47,594 bases of DNA from Nitrospirales bacterium (lineage in GTDB: Bacteria > Nitrospirota > Nitrospiria > Nitrospirales > UBA8639): the NCBI GenBank assembly GCA_022824735.1, contig JAJDZI010000002.1, positions 1 to 47,594 on the forward strand. Direction: 5' to 3'. The stretch's first letter is position 1; every line of letters begins with the position of its first letter. The position numbers and the translations under genes are program-made. Shown piece by piece: positions 34,665-43,801 of this stretch. Below the pieces are notes generated by a model, which saw only the letters and a program-made list of their open reading frames with translations, was not told the DNA's origin and searched no databases.

Positions 34665-36287
34665 TCAATATTCGCCGGTGGCGTCCCGGGTGATGAGCTC
34701 CAGGATCTGCCGGCTGGTCACCACGCCCAGAAACTTCCGGGACTCCCGGTCCCGGACCGGTATCACCGTCAGCGAGTGTTCGATCATGTGCTGGAGCGCA
34801 TCTTCCACCAACTCTCCGGGCCAAGTCTCCAAGGCCCTGGGACGCGCAAGTTTGCGCAACGGCGTGTGGGACCATGCCTCCTTGGGGAGGTATCGCAGCA
34901 TGCTCAACGAGACAATCCCGGAAAGCTCGCCATGATCCACCACGGCATAGTCCTGCTGATGGGGGACGATCCACTGATCGGCAAAAATCCGCACCGAGAT
35001 CGACGGGTCGGGATAGGTGCGGGTCCGGTCGAGGATGTCCCCAACCGTGATGTCGTCCAGCATAAAGCGCGCCAGCGACGGTGGGAGTGATTCAGGTAGC
35101 GTGTCCCCTTCAGACGGCTTGACCCGGTTGACAACGGCGCGGATGGCGAGCGGCGTGAGCAGGATGTAGGCGAGCATGATGAGCACGAGCAATGAAAAGA
35201 CGTCGTGCCCGATCATGCCAATATCGAGAAGCACCAGCAGGAGGGCCATTTCCGCAACGCCTTTGGCCATCAGCCCGGTGGCCAGGACAAAAGGCACGTC
35301 CAGACGGGCCACGACGGCGGCGATGAACGCGGCGGAGAATTTTCCAGCCAGGGGAATGAGCACCAACGCCACAATGGTCCACACCGGCAACTCGGTGAAG
35401 GCCAGGCTGAGATGCAATCCGGCCGAGGCAAAAAAGAGGGGCACGAACAGCCCTTCGGCGGTGCTTCTCATGCCGGGAACGATGTCCCGGCGTACGTGAT
35501 ACGGAAGTTTCGACAGGGCAGCCCCGAACAGGAGCGCTCCCAGGGAGCCGTGGAGCCCCATATGCTCGGCACCGACAACCGTCAGAAACAACCCCCCCAA
35601 AATCAATCCGAAGGAAAGTTGCGGCACGTGCAGGAAGCGCTTCAGCAGAACGATCAGGGGCGGAAGCACCCGGCTGGCCAATACCCAGGTCGCCACCGTA
35701 AAGACGGCAATCTTGACCGGCAGGATAAGCACGCTTTCCCATCCCAAGTGGTTGACGTGTTCGCTGATGGTGAACCCCACCAGCAACAGGGTCAGCAATT
35801 CGGCGATAAGCGCGGTGGTAAATATCTGGATCCCGATGGGTTCCTTGAGACGGCCTTCGTCGACCAGGACTTTCGCGACCACGCCCAGACTGGTTAAAGA
35901 CAGGACCCCGGCAAGGGCCAGCGAACCGGTAAACGTGAGGCCCAGTCCGAAGTCGTAGATCACATCGGAGGTGACGAACAGGGCAATGACCAAGGACAGG
36001 AGGACCGAGATGATCGAGGCAACAAAAAACCGTCCGTGGACGGCGGCCATGAAGCCGGAAATATCGAGTTCGTCCAGGCCGATGAGGAAGAAGAAGAGGA
36101 AGATGCCGATGGACAACAGGATCTGCATTTCACTGGCGGGCTCGACGATTCCGGCAATCGGTCCCAGCAGGATTCCCGTAGCCGTGTAGGCCACAATGGA
36201 GTTCAGCCGAAAATGCCGGAGAAGGCCTTCGGCCAGTTTGGCGACAACAATAACCAAACCGATGGACAACAGGGCTTTTTCAAGCAT
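34665..36287 (-). CDS. CPA2-family cation:proton antiporter with CBS domains
   Basis: This 540-residue protein. Residues 1-390 form about 12 membrane helices of the Na+/H+ exchanger (Kef-type) fold, with LFFFLIGLDELDISGFM and SLTSLGVVAKVLVDEGRL. Residues about 415-535 contain a tandem CBS pair (MLDDITVGDILDRTR..., LVEDALQHMIEHSLTVIPVRDRES...VVTSRQILELIT), which usually binds adenine nucleotides and gates transport. There is no TrkA-N domain, unlike the second CPA2 gene at 38634. It is divergent from leuC. The transported ion (K+ or Na+) cannot be told. Confidence 0.88.
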   Translation of the reverse strand: MLEKALLSIGLVIVVAKLAEGLLRHFRLNSIVAYTATGILLGPIAGIVEPASEMQILLSIGIFLFFFLIGLDELDISGFMAAVHGRFFVASIISVLLSLVIALFVTSDVIYDFGLGLTFTGSLALAGVLSLTSLGVVAKVLVDEGRLKEPIGIQIFTTALIAELLTLLLVGFTISEHVNHLGWESVLILPVKIAVFTVATWVLASRVLPPLIVLLKRFLHVPQLSFGLILGGLFLTVVGAEHMGLHGSLGALLFGAALSKLPYHVRRDIVPGMRSTAEGLFVPLFFASAGLHLSLAFTELPVWTIVALVLIPLAGKFSAAFIAAVVARLDVPFVLATGLMAKGVAEMALLLVLLDIGMIGHDVFSLLVLIMLAYILLTPLAIRAVVNRVKPSEGDTLPESLPPSLARFMLDDITVGDILDRTRTYPDPSISVRIFADQWIVPHQQDYAVVDHGELSGIVSLSMLRYLPKEAWSHTPLRKLARPRALETWPGELVEDALQHMIEHSLTVIPVRDRESRKFLGVVTSRQILELITRDATGEY

Positions 36288-36545
36288 GCGTCATCAATCT
36301 CGTGTACGGCGCCTTGCCCGGCGCGGTATGAAGTCGTCGCTCCGCGATTGCAAAGGTCGAGGACAAGCTGTGGTACTCAGGTTGGAATGGGAGCGGGAAT
36401 TGTAGCGGAGATTGACGACCAAGTCCATGACAAAGCCGAACGCCTGAAGAGGTGAGGCGTACCCTGCCCGGGAGCAAGGCTGAGGGTTGCGCGCCACGCC
36501 TTCGATGCGCCATATTGAGGAACCTCACGAATAGAGAGCCGGGCA

Positions 36546-37949
36546 ATGACCGCACAAACGCTTTTCGACAAAATATGGAGTCCGCACGTGGTGTCCGAGG
36601 ACCCGGACGGCACGACCCTCTTGTATATCGACCGCCACCTGGTCCATGAAGTGACCTCTCCGCAAGCCTTTGAAGGACTCAAGCTTGCCGGACGCCGGCC
36701 TCGCCGGCCGGGAGCGACGCTCGCGGTACCGGACCATAACGTGCCGACCACGGACCGAAGCGTGGACATTGCGGATCCCTTGAGTCGCATCCAGATTGAA
36801 ACGCTCGAACAACATTGCGCGGATTTCGGCATTACACTGTTCTCCATGCACGACGTGCGGCAGGGGATCGTGCACGTCATCGGTCCGGAGCAGGGGCTCA
36901 CGTTGCCCGGAATGACGATTGTCTGCGGGGATTCGCATACCTCGACCCATGGGGCATTCGGGGCGCTGGCGTTCGGTATCGGGACCAGTGAAGTCGAACA
37001 CGTGCTGGCCACCCAATGTCTCATCCAGAAGCGACCGCGGACCATGGAAATCCGGGTCGACGGCCACGTCTCGCCCCATTGTTCGGCCAAGGATCTGATC
37101 CTGGCCATCATCGGACATATCGGCACCGCCGGAGGAACCGGGTACGTGGTGGAATACACGGGCGAGGCGATTCGCTCCTTGTCGATGGAAGGCCGCATGA
37201 CCCTCTGCAACATGTCGATCGAAGGGGGAGCCCGCGCCGGCATGATTGCCCCGGACGAAACCACCTTCGCCTATATCAAGGGCCGTCCCATGGCTCCCTC
37301 CGCCTCACTCTGGTCCGTAGCGGTCCGGGATTGGGAAAAGCTGCGCACGGATCCCGGAGCCGCGTATGATCGCGTGGTCACGCTCCGGGGAGAAGACGTC
37401 GCCCCCCAAGTCACGTGGGGCACGAATCCGGGCATGGTGGCCGGGGTGGACGGCGTGGTCCCGGACCCGCAATCCTTTGCCGACGCGGACACGCGAGATG
37501 CCACAACCCGGGCGCTCAACTACATGGACCTCACACCCGGCACCCCGATTGTGGAGATTCCCATTGACCGGGTCTTCATCGGTTCCTGCACGAATTCGCG
37601 GATTGAAGATTTACGCGTGGCCGCCTCCTATTTTAAAGGGAGGAAGGTGGCATCAAACGTACAGGCGATGGTTGTGCCGGGGTCCGGTCTGGTCAAGAAA
37701 CAAGCGGAAGACGAAGGATTGCATGCGATCTTTCGCGCGGCCGGCGCCGAATGGCGGGAGTCCGGCTGCAGCATGTGCCTAGCCATGAACGCCGACGTGC
37801 TCCAACCCGGTGAGCGATGCGCGTCAACGAGCAACCGAAACTTCGAAGGCCGTCAGGGCAAAGGCGGACGAACCCACCTGGTGTCACCGGCCATGGCCGC
37901 GGCGGCAGCCGTGACCGGCCACTTCGTCGATATCCGTCATTGGGCCTGA
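36546..37949 (+). CDS. leuC: 3-isopropylmalate dehydratase large subunit
   Basis: This 467-residue aconitase-family enzyme of leucine biosynthesis converts 2-isopropylmalate to 3-isopropylmalate with LeuD. The 4Fe-4S cluster cysteines are Cys348 (IGSCTNSR), Cys408 and Cys411 ([10 protein letters not shown]). [21 protein letters not shown] and [13 protein letters not shown] are family motifs. leuD starts 15 bases downstream. The 258 bases upstream contain no leader or T-box that I can recognise. Length is typical. Confidence 0.97.
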   Translation: MTAQTLFDKIWSPHVVSEDPDGTTLLYIDRHLVHEVTSPQAFEGLKLAGRRPRRPGATLAVPDHNVPTTDRSVDIADPLSRIQIETLEQHCADFGITLFSMHDVRQGIVHVIGPEQGLTLPGMTIVCGDSHTSTHGAFGALAFGIGTSEVEHVLATQCLIQKRPRTMEIRVDGHVSPHCSAKDLILAIIGHIGTAGGTGYVVEYTGEAIRSLSMEGRMTLCNMSIEGGARAGMIAPDETTFAYIKGRPMAPSASLWSVAVRDWEKLRTDPGAAYDRVVTLRGEDVAPQVTWGTNPGMVAGVDGVVPDPQSFADADTRDATTRALNYMDLTPGTPIVEIPIDRVFIGSCTNSRIEDLRVAASYFKGRKVASNVQAMVVPGSGLVKKQAEDEGLHAIFRAAGAEWRESGCSMCLAMNADVLQPGERCASTSNRNFEGRQGKGGRTHLVSPAMAAAAAVTGHFVDIRHWA

Positions 37950-37964
37950 CCCGGAACCCTTGCC

Positions 37965-38588
37965 ATGGAACCCTTTACGACCCATACCGGACGAGTCGCT
38001 CCGCTGGATCGCGTGGACGTTGATACCGATCAGATCATTCCCAAGCAATATCTCAAAACGATTCACCGGACGGGATTAAAAGAGGGGCTCTTTGCCGATT
38101 GGCGCAAGCTCGCCGACGGGTCCCCGGACCCGAATTTTTTTATGAACCAACCGCAGTACGCCAATGCCTCCATCCTGCTCGCCCGCGACAATTTCGGGTG
38201 TGGGTCTTCCAGGGAACACGCGCCCTGGGCCTTGTTGGATTACGGCATTCGTGCCATTCTGGCTCCGAGCTTTGCCGAAATATTTTACAACAACTGCTTT
38301 CAAAACAGCATCCTGCCGGTCGTGCTGGACGCCCGGGAGATTCAACGGCTTTTCGACCACGTGTCAGCCGACGACCGGTTTGAACTGACCATCGACCTGG
38401 CTGCGCAAACGATCGCCACGCCCCAGCAATCCTCGTTTCAATTTTCCATTGACCCGTTTCGAAAACAATGCCTGCTGCAAGGGTTGGACTCGATCGGGTT
38501 GACCCTCCGGCGCGAAAAGGATATTGCGGACTACGAAGCCAGACGAAAGCAGGACGCGCCCTGGCTGTTCCAGGACTTGTGCTCGTAA
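37965..38588 (+). CDS. leuD: 3-isopropylmalate dehydratase small subunit
   Basis: This 207-residue swivel subunit. Visible motifs are VDTDQIIPKQYLKTIHRTG near residues 19-37 and DNFGCGSSREHAPWAL (about residues 74-89), which contacts substrate in the complex with LeuC. The C-terminus is slightly extended in a charged helix (REKDIADYEARRKQDAPWLF), as in many LeuD proteins. It is the second gene of leuCD and ends 45 bases before the CPA2 antiporter gene, so read-through is possible. Confidence 0.97.
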   Translation: MEPFTTHTGRVAPLDRVDVDTDQIIPKQYLKTIHRTGLKEGLFADWRKLADGSPDPNFFMNQPQYANASILLARDNFGCGSSREHAPWALLDYGIRAILAPSFAEIFYNNCFQNSILPVVLDAREIQRLFDHVSADDRFELTIDLAAQTIATPQQSSFQFSIDPFRKQCLLQGLDSIGLTLRREKDIADYEARRKQDAPWLFQDLCS

Positions 38589-38589
38589 G

Positions 38590-38621
38590 TCCGTTTTCCC
38601 TCCGTTTCCCCTCCGTTTCCC
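38590..38621. repeat. Short tandem repeat CCCTCCGTTTC
   Basis: The gap after leuD holds three imperfect copies of an 11-base pyrimidine-rich unit (GTTTTCCCTCCGTTTCCCCT then CCGTTTCCCGG). It occupies the leader of the antiporter gene. It may be simple slippage. Confidence 0.5.
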
Positions 38622-38633
38622 GGAGACTGCACG

Positions 38634-40631
38634 ATGGATGAATTCAGCGCACTCAGGGACGTGATCATCATTTTCTCCGTGTCCATCGCGGTGGTCTTCC
38701 TCTTTCAAAAACTCCACCTGCCGTCGATTGCGGGATTCCTGGTCGTCGGGGCACTCGTGGGTCCCCATGGACTCAACCTCATTTCCGACCTGGAACAGGT
38801 GCACGTGCTGGCCGAGATCGGCGTGATGCTGCTGTTGTTCACCATCGGCCTGGAATTTTCATTGGCGAAGCTGAAGTCCTCCAAGAACTTGTTCTTCGTG
38901 GGAGGACCGGCCCAGATGTTCAGTGTCCTGCTCTTTTTCATCGTCGGCGGGTACCTGTTGGACGTTGACGTGAACTCCGCAATCTTCTGGGGCTTTTTGA
39001 TCACCCTGAGCAGCACGGCGATCGTCCTGAAAGCCCTGGCTGAACGGGGGGAAAGCGACAGCCTCCACGGTCGGTCCACGATCGGCATCCTGATTTTTCA
39101 GGACCTGGCCATCGTGCCCATGATGCTCATGACGCCGTTTTTGGGAACCCACGGGTCGGAAGGCATGGGGCGCATCCTGTTGGCTCTCGGACAATCGCTC
39201 ACGTTGGTGTTCCTGATCGTGCTGGCCGCCAGGGTGTTTGTCCCCAAACTCCTGGCGCACATCGTTCGGGTAAAAAGCCGGGAACTCTTTCTCCTGACCA
39301 TCGTGGTTCTCTGCATGGGGACGGCGTGGCTGACCTCCCTGTTCGGATTATCCATCGCCCTGGGCGCCTTTATCGCCGGGCTCATCATCTCCGAATCGGA
39401 ATACAGCCACCAGGCGCTTGCCGAAGTCCTCCCGTTTCGGGACAGTTTCAACAGCCTGTTTTTCGTCTCGATCGGCATGCTCATGGATACGCGCGTGATC
39501 CTGGAATATCCCCTGCTCATCATGACCATGGTCGGCGCCGTGGTCATCGGCAAATTCGTGACGGGAGCCGCGGCGGTGTTGGCTGTGGGGGCACCGCTTC
39601 GGTCGGCAATCCTGGCCGGGGTGGCCCTGGCCCAAGTCGGCGAATTCGCCTTTATCCTCGCCGGAGAAGGGCTCACGGCAGGGATCCTCCGCCCCGAAAC
39701 CTACAACATGTTTCTCGCTGTCTCGGTCCTCACCATGATCATCACCCCATTCCTGATCCAATGGGCGCCCAGGATCGCGCGGCGGACGGAAGCCGTGCAG
39801 CGGTTACACCAATGGTTGCCCGGGCGCGTGTCGCTACGCGCGGAAACGGCCCAGTTCAAACTCAGGGATCACGTGATCATCGTGGGATACGGCTTGAACG
39901 GCCGCAGTCTCTCTCGCGTTCTTCGAGAGTTCGAGATCCCGTACGTCGTCCTGGATATCCGGGGAGAGGTGGTGCAGTTGGAAATCGGAACGGGGGTCCC
40001 CATTCAATACGGCGACGCGACCAACCCGACGGTGCTGCACCAGGTCCAAATCGAAAACGCCAAAGTCCTCGTGGTGGCCACGTCCGACCCCTTCGGGGCA
40101 CGGCGCATCGTCCAACTTGCCAAAAGCCTGAACCCGTCGATCCACATCATCGTCCGGACCCGCTATCTCAAGGAACTCGAAGAACTGCACAAACTTGGAG
40201 CGAGTGCAATCATTCCGGAAGAATTTGAAACGTCGATTGAAATCTCAACCCTGGTGCTCCAGTCGTTTCACGTTCCCAACAACGTCATCCTGGGGAAGGC
40301 CGAACAAATCCGGCGGGAAGGCTATGCGCTGCTCCGCCGGGGCGAACTGCCCGAACTGGCACACCATCTCCGGTCCGGCACGCTGGAAGACGCGGAAGTG
40401 GAAACCTGCCGTATTGATGAAGATTCACCCGCGCTGGGTCAATCACTGCACGACTTGGCCATCAGGCCGCGAACCGGCGCGTCCGTGATCGCCTTCATGC
40501 GCGACGGGGTCACGGAATCCAACCCCTCGGACAAAACCGTGCTCGAAGCCGGAGACATCGTGGTGGTGATGGGCGGCCGTGAGCCTGTTCGTCGAGCCAT
40601 CGGACTTCTCGTGGACACGAAGGCCGAATAG
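38634..40631 (+). CDS. CPA2-family antiporter with TrkA-N and TrkA-C domains (Kef-type)
   Basis: This 665-residue protein. Residues 1-385 are a 12-13 helix exchanger fold (FLVVGALVGPHGLNLISDL, LLLFTIGLEFSLAKLKS, LSSTAIVLKALAERGES). A TrkA-N (RCK) domain at about 408-525 shows the nucleotide site HVIIVGYGLNGRSLSRVL and a D at the strand end (YVVLDIRGE). A TrkA-C domain follows (about 575-660, with GARTGASVIAFMRDG-type residues and VLEAGDIVVVMG). This is the domain order of KefB/KefC-type potassium efflux proteins, but no KefF/KefG ancillary gene is seen and glutathione gating cannot be inferred. Confidence 0.93.
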   Translation: MDEFSALRDVIIIFSVSIAVVFLFQKLHLPSIAGFLVVGALVGPHGLNLISDLEQVHVLAEIGVMLLLFTIGLEFSLAKLKSSKNLFFVGGPAQMFSVLLFFIVGGYLLDVDVNSAIFWGFLITLSSTAIVLKALAERGESDSLHGRSTIGILIFQDLAIVPMMLMTPFLGTHGSEGMGRILLALGQSLTLVFLIVLAARVFVPKLLAHIVRVKSRELFLLTIVVLCMGTAWLTSLFGLSIALGAFIAGLIISESEYSHQALAEVLPFRDSFNSLFFVSIGMLMDTRVILEYPLLIMTMVGAVVIGKFVTGAAAVLAVGAPLRSAILAGVALAQVGEFAFILAGEGLTAGILRPETYNMFLAVSVLTMIITPFLIQWAPRIARRTEAVQRLHQWLPGRVSLRAETAQFKLRDHVIIVGYGLNGRSLSRVLREFEIPYVVLDIRGEVVQLEIGTGVPIQYGDATNPTVLHQVQIENAKVLVVATSDPFGARRIVQLAKSLNPSIHIIVRTRYLKELEELHKLGASAIIPEEFETSIEISTLVLQSFHVPNNVILGKAEQIRREGYALLRRGELPELAHHLRSGTLEDAEVETCRIDEDSPALGQSLHDLAIRPRTGASVIAFMRDGVTESNPSDKTVLEAGDIVVVMGGREPVRRAIGLLVDTKAE

Positions 40632-40656
40632 CCGGTCCTGCGAGGCGACGTTCCCG

Positions 40657-41448
40657 TCACTCTTCCGTGTCGTCTTCCCCACCCGTCGGACCGGGGCCAA
40701 TGCCGGCCTTTGCCCAGTCAGCCCACACACGGACACCGGAAGCAGTATCATGACGCGCGGCTAGATCCAGAAGCTGCAATACCTCGCGATCGCCGGGATC
40801 TCCCAATTTCCCCAGTCGATAGGCCGCCTCAGCCCGCACGGCCGGGGAAGCATCGAACAGGAGCCGTTCCCGAAAATCAGCGAGAATCCGTCGATCACCC
40901 AACTCACCCAGCGCAGCCACGGCTCCCTGTCGCACGACCGGGTCCGGATCGACCAATGCCTTCCGCAACGCCGGATAGGTACTCTTGGCTTCAAGCTGTG
41001 CAAGCGCGTCAACCGCGGCACGACGACTGCGTTTCTCCCCGACGGCTAACGCTTGCGCAAGGATGGCAATAACGGGTGGCCGGGAACCGATTTTCCCCAA
41101 TGCCAACGCGACGGCTTGTTTGACGGAAGGATGCTTATCACTCAATGTTCCGGCGAGGCGGACGGCTGCCTCATCGGTCACGTCTTCCCCTATCTGTCCC
41201 AGTGCCCAGGCACTGTACTCACGAACTTGGAGATCGGGATCGGATAAGGCCTGAACCAGGGCCGTGGTGGCATCGACATGCGCGATTTTCCCGAGAGAAA
41301 GCGCGGCGGTCCGTCGAACGTCCGGGGAAGGGTCTCGCAAAAGAGTGACGAGACGCGAGGTGACGATTTGCGGATTTCCGACTGGGGCTTCCGCTTGGCA
41401 ACCGGCGCTCCCAAGGAGCAAGAGCGCAAACAGGATGGGCGCGGTCAA
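40657..41448 (-). CDS. HEAT-repeat lipoprotein
   Basis: The proposed protein has 263 residues, starting at TTG 41448 (read as MTAPILFALLLLGSAGC), because a type II signal peptide with lipobox LGSAGC begins there. The longer open frame upstream is a shadow of the tatA gene. The mature part has about seven HEAT/PBS-type repeats (VRRTAALSLGKIAHVDATTAL, VREYSAWALGQIGED, VRQGAVAALGELGDRRI, VRAEAAYRLGKLGD), each of about 31-32 residues. Such repeats form a curved scaffold for protein binding. It begins eight bases after the tatA-type stop, so the two are probably co-transcribed. Function unknown; start uncertain. Confidence 0.8.
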   Translation of the reverse strand: MTAPILFALLLLGSAGCQAEAPVGNPQIVTSRLVTLLRDPSPDVRRTAALSLGKIAHVDATTALVQALSDPDLQVREYSAWALGQIGEDVTDEAAVRLAGTLSDKHPSVKQAVALALGKIGSRPPVIAILAQALAVGEKRSRRAAVDALAQLEAKSTYPALRKALVDPDPVVRQGAVAALGELGDRRILADFRERLLFDASPAVRAEAAYRLGKLGDPGDREVLQLLDLAARHDTASGVRVWADWAKAGIGPGPTGGEDDTEE

Positions 41449-41455
41449 CGCCCCG

Positions 41456-42280
41456 TTACGGATTTGGCGGTGGATCTTTGGGGACCGGAGGCTGTTTGGC
41501 CGCTTCAATAGACTGTTCAACCTCTTTTTGCGCCGATTCCAGTTCTGCTTGAATGGTCCGCATTTCCGGATCAATCGCGTTTCGCACGTCCGCCGTGGCT
41601 TCGCGGAAGGTTCGGAGAGTACTCCCCAAGCCTTCGCCCAGCGATTGCAAGTCATCACCGGCGGGGGCGGCAGCAGGGGGCTTCGCAGCTTTGGCCTGCA
41701 TTGCGGCACGTTGCGCCTGCACACGCTCCACGGCCTTCCTGTTCACAATGGCCGCCGGTCGTTTTCCGGTTTGCGTGGTCGCGGCCGCAGAAGGAACCGG
41801 CGGATACTGCGCCATAGGACGAGGCACGGCACTCGCGGCACGCTGCTCCATGGTCACCGGCTCAAACTGCTCTTGATAGGAGGCGGCATCCGGCTCCGCC
41901 TCGGCAACGGGCTGAGACGCCGGTTGAACCGCTTCGGGACCGAACCCGCCGTACACCTGGGCCGCTAACGTGCCCGGCGTCCGTTCGGGACCGGGCTGAT
42001 GGGCTTGCTGAGTGGCGGGTTGAGGCGCAGGCTCCGCTACGGGCGTTCCCTGGGCAGCGCCGGGCTGAGCCGCAGACTCCGGGGCAGGTTCGGGCAAGGC
42101 AGCCTGAGAAGGTTGGTCCTGTTCTTCTACGGGAGGAGGAACCTCATTGACTTCCTTTTTGAACCCCTTCAGGGCTTTCCCGACTCCCTCGCCGATTTGA
42201 GGAAGCCGTCCCGCTCCAAAAATGATCAGAACAATGACCAGAATGATGATGAGTTCTGAAAAGCCCAAGGTTCCGAACAT
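41456..42280 (-). CDS. TatA/TatB-type twin-arginine translocase subunit, extended
   Basis: This 274-residue protein starts [41 protein letters not shown], a membrane helix followed by the amphipathic helix of the TatA/E family. [10 protein letters not shown] is the TatA hinge. The rest (about residues 48-270) is a low-complexity Pro/Ala/Gln-rich tail, then a helical end ([41 protein letters not shown]), more like TatB. Normal TatA is 60-90 residues, so this is unusually long. A GAAGGA Shine-Dalgarno lies at the edge of the MITE-like repeat. Whether it acts as TatA, TatB or a specialised form is unclear; no tatC is nearby. Confidence 0.88.
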   Translation of the reverse strand: MFGTLGFSELIIILVIVLIIFGAGRLPQIGEGVGKALKGFKKEVNEVPPPVEEQDQPSQAALPEPAPESAAQPGAAQGTPVAEPAPQPATQQAHQPGPERTPGTLAAQVYGGFGPEAVQPASQPVAEAEPDAASYQEQFEPVTMEQRAASAVPRPMAQYPPVPSAAATTQTGKRPAAIVNRKAVERVQAQRAAMQAKAAKPPAAAPAGDDLQSLGEGLGSTLRTFREATADVRNAIDPEMRTIQAELESAQKEVEQSIEAAKQPPVPKDPPPNP

Positions 42281-42290
42281 CGTGCATCCT

Positions 42291-42466
42291 TCAGAAATCT
42301 CTGATGTAGCGCACTATCGGGCGCAGGGCTGCGTTGTGTCCTCGCTCAACCCTCACCTATCTCGTTTGATAAGCTTCGAGTTTCGCTCCGGGACGCCTTG
42401 CCCTGCATCCCGCTATCACACTAAACCTGTCCTTGACGTTAGTAATCGAGGATCAGAGGTTCCTTT
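42291..42466. repeat. MITE-like dispersed repeat, copy 2
   Basis: The core (42297-42460) is bounded by ATCTCTGA and TCAGAGGT and has the same internal GCAGGGC/GCCCTGC pairs as copy 1. Roughly nine in ten bases match copy 1, same orientation. It lies directly in the 5' leader of the TatA-type gene and includes or abuts its Shine-Dalgarno. Confidence 0.75.
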
Positions 42467-42557
42467 AGAAAAGAAACGCCAAGTACTCCGTCGGTTTACT
42501 GTAAAGACCGGGGTAGAGCGTGTCAACCTGCTCGACCGCGTGGTAGAATCGCCGTTG

Positions 42558-43025
42558 ATGTCTACCTCGTCCTCTCCACAAATTCCACGGTATCGAACCA
42601 CGTTGTTTTTCGGACCCGAGGTTCATGAAACCCATGCCGATGTTCTGTATTGCGTATTCAACGTCAAAAAGCGGAGTTGGAAAGGAGGCATCCAACTCGT
42701 GGTGGAGTTGGCGCAACCCGACGTTTCCCGTTGCAAGCACCTCCTGCAATTCGAGTCCTGGTTACGGAACGCCCTGCACCATCTGCCGCCGGAGGACTAT
42801 GACGAATATTTTCAACGAGGCCAGGACCTCTTGCTCCAATACCTGTGTCAGGCCAAATTGCAACTCGCGCTCGATGGAGGCCTTCGCCAGGAAACGACCC
42901 TGCTTTCGCACGACGAGCTTTCTACGGAACTTGAGCAGGCTATCCGACGCGACGGACAGTCGTTCAAACAAGACGTGTTGGCCGAATTGGATATTCCTCC
43001 CGTAGAGGAAGAGAACGCGCCATGA
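42558..43025 (+). CDS. Hypothetical protein
   Basis: This 155-residue acidic protein starts MSTSSSPQIPRYRTTLFFGPEV and includes YCVFNVKKRSWKGGIQLVVEL. It is soluble, with an aromatic and acidic helix LPPEDYDEYFQRGQDLL in the second half. I recognise no domain. ATG 42558 is chosen because the frame upstream runs into the MITE-like repeat, although it has no Shine-Dalgarno; a -10-like TAGAAT (42544-42549) lies so close that the message may be leaderless. The stop overlaps the next gene by four bases (ATGA), so it is probably translated with the amidotransferase-like gene. Confidence 0.65.
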   Translation: MSTSSSPQIPRYRTTLFFGPEVHETHADVLYCVFNVKKRSWKGGIQLVVELAQPDVSRCKHLLQFESWLRNALHHLPPEDYDEYFQRGQDLLLQYLCQAKLQLALDGGLRQETTLLSHDELSTELEQAIRRDGQSFKQDVLAELDIPPVEEENAP

Positions 43026-43801
43026 ACAAACCGATTATTGGAGTGACGCCGGATTTTAACGCCGGCGACCGCAAGGACATGGGCGGCAAGGAGCCGACCT
43101 ATTTTCTGCGCGCCCGCTACATGAAGGCCATTGAAGACGCCGGCGGCATTCCCATGGTGTTGCCCCTGTTGTCGAATGGAGCCGCCTGGCGTCGGGTCGT
43201 GGCCCACGTGCATGGGCTCCTCATCACGGGAAGCGGGTCCGACTTGGCGCCTGAATTATACGGGGAACGACAACAGCACAGATTTGCACGCATGAGTCAC
43301 GAGCGGGCGACCATGGAATTGGGGATCGCCAAAGCGGCCTACCGGGTCGACGTGCCCATGTTGGGGATTTGCGGCGGCATGCAATCCATCAACGTCGCCT
43401 TGGGCGGCACGCTGTATCAGGACATTCCGGCGCAACTCAAGACCTCCATCGACCATCTTCCCTCCCATTCGGCGACCAAAACCTCGCATTCCGTACAGAT
43501 TGCGCCGGGATCCCTGTTGCGTCGCATTGCCGGAAAAGCGCGCGTAGACGTAAACAGTTCCCACCATCAATCCATCAAGAACGTGGCACCGAACTTTCGC
43601 CAGACCGCCGTTGCCCCTGATGGTGTGATTGAAGCCATCGAAGCCCCTGACCGTGCATTCATCCTGGGCGTCCAATGGCATCCGGAATTCCTCTACGAGC
43701 GAGACCCCATCGAACGTCGTCTCTTTACGGCATTCATCCGGGCTGCCAGGAAGTGTGCCATCGGGCAGAAGCGAGGCAGTCAGGTCTCTTTAAGGCGCTG
43801 A
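43022..43801 (+). CDS. Class I glutamine amidotransferase-like hydrolase (PuuD-type)
   Basis: This 259-residue protein of peptidase C26/gamma-glutamyl-GABA hydrolase type. Nucleophile Cys117 is in LGICGGMQSINVALGG and His220-x-Glu222 is in GVQWHPEFLY, the usual triad. The N-terminal IGVTPDFN and GLLITGSGSDLAPELYG match the family. PuuD cleaves gamma-glutamyl-GABA in putrescine use, but no puu genes are near, so the substrate is uncertain. It overlaps the small upstream gene and runs convergently into the gene at 43790, sharing 12 bases at their 3' ends. Confidence 0.9.
   Translation: MNKPIIGVTPDFNAGDRKDMGGKEPTYFLRARYMKAIEDAGGIPMVLPLLSNGAAWRRVVAHVHGLLITGSGSDLAPELYGERQQHRFARMSHERATMELGIAKAAYRVDVPMLGICGGMQSINVALGGTLYQDIPAQLKTSIDHLPSHSATKTSHSVQIAPGSLLRRIAGKARVDVNSSHHQSIKNVAPNFRQTAVAPDGVIEAIEAPDRAFILGVQWHPEFLYERDPIERRLFTAFIRAARKCAIGQKRGSQVSLRR

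Noticed and set aside
34632-35897. Plus-strand ORFs over the antiporter at 34665-36287
   Set aside because: They are antisense shadows with unlikely composition (His/Gln/Arg-rich) and no starts with ribosome sites.
41449-41724. N-terminal extension of the HEAT-repeat protein
   Set aside because: It is the opposite-phase reading of the tat gene and has no protein-like composition; the lipobox signal starts at 41448.
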